NCBI GenBank assembly: GCA_025927515.1
Contig: JAICLG010000141.1
Coordinates: 1-7,787 of the forward strand
Source of the DNA: Hyphomicrobium sp.
Lineage (GTDB): Bacteria; Pseudomonadota; Alphaproteobacteria; Rhizobiales; Hyphomicrobiaceae
DNA length: 7,787 bases
Direction: 5' to 3'
A model generated the notes under the pieces. That model was not told the DNA's origin, ran no database searches, and saw only the letters and a list, made by a program, of their open reading frames with translations. A program made the position numbers and the translations under genes. Of the stretch, positions 5,517 to 7,787 are shown one piece after another (position 1 is the first letter of the stretch; each line of letters starts with the position of its first letter).

Positions 5517-6662
5517 TCACCTTGTCTCGTCCTCGATATAGAGCCGCGTAAAGCGCGGCCCGAGGCGCGTCAGGATTTCGTACCCGATCGTGCCTGCAGC
5601 AAATCCGGCATCTTCGACGGTCAAACCTTCGCCGATCAACGTCGCAAACTCGCCGGGCCGCGCGGCGCCGTTAGGAAGATCGGTGATGTCGACCGTCACG
5701 AGGTCCATCGAAACGCGTCCAACGAACGGAGCGACGTGCCCAGCAATCACGACATGGCCTCCCGGCCGCCCGTCGGGCGCGCTGCCGGTGCGGGGAACGC
5801 CGTCAGCGTACCCAGCTGCGATCGTCGCGATGCGGCTCGGACGTTTGGCGCGCCACGTCGCCGAATAGCCGACCGTTTCTCCCGGCGCGACGTCGGCAAC
5901 CGCAAGAATTCGCGCGGCGACCGTCACGGCGGGCTTCACCGGTGCCGGCGCGATTTGCGAAGCCTGTCCGCCATAGATCGCATAACCCGGCCGTACAAGA
6001 TTGAAATGATAAGCCGCGCCCAGCATCAGTCCGTCAGACGCAGCGAGACTCCGCCGCGTGTTTGGGAAAAGCGCCGACAACGTTTCGAAGGCGACGAGCT
6101 GATCGCGATTTTTGGGGTCACGCGGATTGTCGGCCGAAGCGAGATGACTCATCACCAGATCGAGCGACATCCCGGCCATCAAGCCCGGATCCGCAGCAAG
6201 GCGGCGAACATCGCGCACGGGAAGCCCAAGACGATTGAGGCCCGTATCGATATGGAGCGCCGCCGGTAGCTTCTCGCTGCGTGATTGGCAAAGCGCCGAC
6301 CAAGCGACGACGTCATCGAGCGTCGAAAGAACCGGCTTCACCCCTTGTCGCGCGAACGCGGCAGCACTGTTTCCGACGAGACCGTCGAGCGCATAGATCT
6401 CGGCGTTCGGCGCGAGCTTGCGCGCGGTCTCCGCTTCTTCGGGCGTCGCGATGAAGAAGGTCGAGCATCCGGCACGCGCCAGCGCCGGAATGATCCGGTC
6501 GGCGCCGAGGCCATAGGCGTTCGCCTTGACGACGGCTCCGCATTGGGCTGGCCGCACCTTCGCCGCCAGTGCTTTCCAGTTCGCCCCGACCCGCCCGAGA
6601 TCAATCGTGATGCTGCCGGTCGCGCTCGCCAGATTGCCGGACATGCGCGCATCCACCGTCAT
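5517..6662 (-). CDS. alr: Alanine racemase
   Basis: This is a 381-residue, PLP-dependent racemase converting L-alanine to D-alanine for peptidoglycan synthesis in the cytoplasm. The PLP lysine is Lys46 in VVKANAYG (44-51), at the start of the N-terminal barrel. Arg144 in TGLNRLGL corresponds to the family's conserved arginine near the cofactor. The second catalytic residue is Tyr285 in AAGYADG, in the C-terminal beta domain, followed by RVSMDLVTVD (316-325) and the terminal GYEILTRLGPR. Length is normal. The frame stays open upstream to 6755, but that would overlap dnaB heavily and gives Cys/Arg-rich non-family sequence. The ATG at 6662 is preferred; the ATG at 6644, with GGTGG upstream, is a real alternative that would shorten the protein by six residues. 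It begins 19 bases after the dnaB stop, so it is probably co-transcribed with dnaB. Confidence 0.96.
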   Translation of the reverse strand: MTVDARMSGNLASATGSITIDLGRVGANWKALAAKVRPAQCGAVVKANAYGLGADRIIPALARAGCSTFFIATPEEAETARKLAPNAEIYALDGLVGNSAAAFARQGVKPVLSTLDDVVAWSALCQSRSEKLPAALHIDTGLNRLGLPVRDVRRLAADPGLMAGMSLDLVMSHLASADNPRDPKNRDQLVAFETLSALFPNTRRSLAASDGLMLGAAYHFNLVRPGYAIYGGQASQIAPAPVKPAVTVAARILAVADVAPGETVGYSATWRAKRPSRIATIAAGYADGVPRTGSAPDGRPGGHVVIAGHVAPFVGRVSMDLVTVDITDLPNGAARPGEFATLIGEGLTVEDAGFAAGTIGYEILTRLGPRFTRLYIEDETR

Positions 6663-6667
6663 TTGAT

Positions 6668-6681
6668 TGATCCGATCCCGA

Positions 6682-6684
<3 letters not shown>
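6668..6684 (-). other. Short inverted repeat at the dnaB stop / alr start junction
   Basis: TGATC (6668-6672) and GATCA (6680-6684) pair perfectly around a 7-base loop; the right arm contains the dnaB stop codon and the left arm ends 6 bases before the alr ATG at 6662. The 5-base stem is short and could be chance, but it occupies the place where the alr ribosome-binding site should be, and no good Shine-Dalgarno sequence is seen there. Confidence 0.25.

Positions 6685-7787
<1,103 letters not shown>

Noticed and set aside
5014..5541. A 175-residue open frame on the plus strand across the start of radA and the palindromic repeat
   Set aside because: Most of it is antisense to radA and the remainder translates the repeat. 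No family resemblance or ribosome-binding site supports it.

Overview
The window reads as an ordinary housekeeping region of a GC-rich alphaproteobacterium, most likely of the order Hyphomicrobiales (Rhizobiales). The evidence is the protein sequences, a DUF930-type secreted protein (a family I know mainly from that order), and the gene order dnaB - alr - radA - cvpA - purF - SDR, which I recall as typical of the order. A Hyphomicrobium-like host is possible, but I cannot fix the genus by eye.

Layout. Bases 1-240 (+ strand) are the 3' end of an MBL-fold (PhnP-like) metallo-hydrolase. Converging on it from the minus strand is a small secreted DUF930-like protein (300-704), with a strong inverted repeat at the junction. 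A gene-poor stretch (705-878) holds two adjacent hairpins in the DUF930 leader and a probable terminator for the genes to its right. From 879 to the right edge everything is on the minus strand. In transcription order (right to left) these are dnaB (5' end outside the window), alr, radA, cvpA, purF and a YciK-like short-chain dehydrogenase. Spacers are short (19-87 bases), except between alr and radA, where a large imperfect palindromic repeat of about 105-130 bases sits in a 164-base gap.

How the genes relate. Each gene does a separate core job: DnaB unwinds the replication fork, Alr makes D-alanine for peptidoglycan, RadA processes recombination intermediates, CvpA is an inner-membrane protein, PurF commits PRPP to purine synthesis, and the SDR is an oxidoreductase of unknown substrate. 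Spacing and shared strand suggest one or two transcripts, probably dnaB-alr and radA-cvpA-purF-SDR split by the repeat, ending near 805-841. I see no phage, transposon, CRISPR, defence or biosynthetic cluster. The points worth a second look are small: the partial loss of Fe-S ligand cysteines in PurF, the palindromic repeat with a decayed second end, and several precise hairpins at gene ends. I did not find a previously undescribed system.
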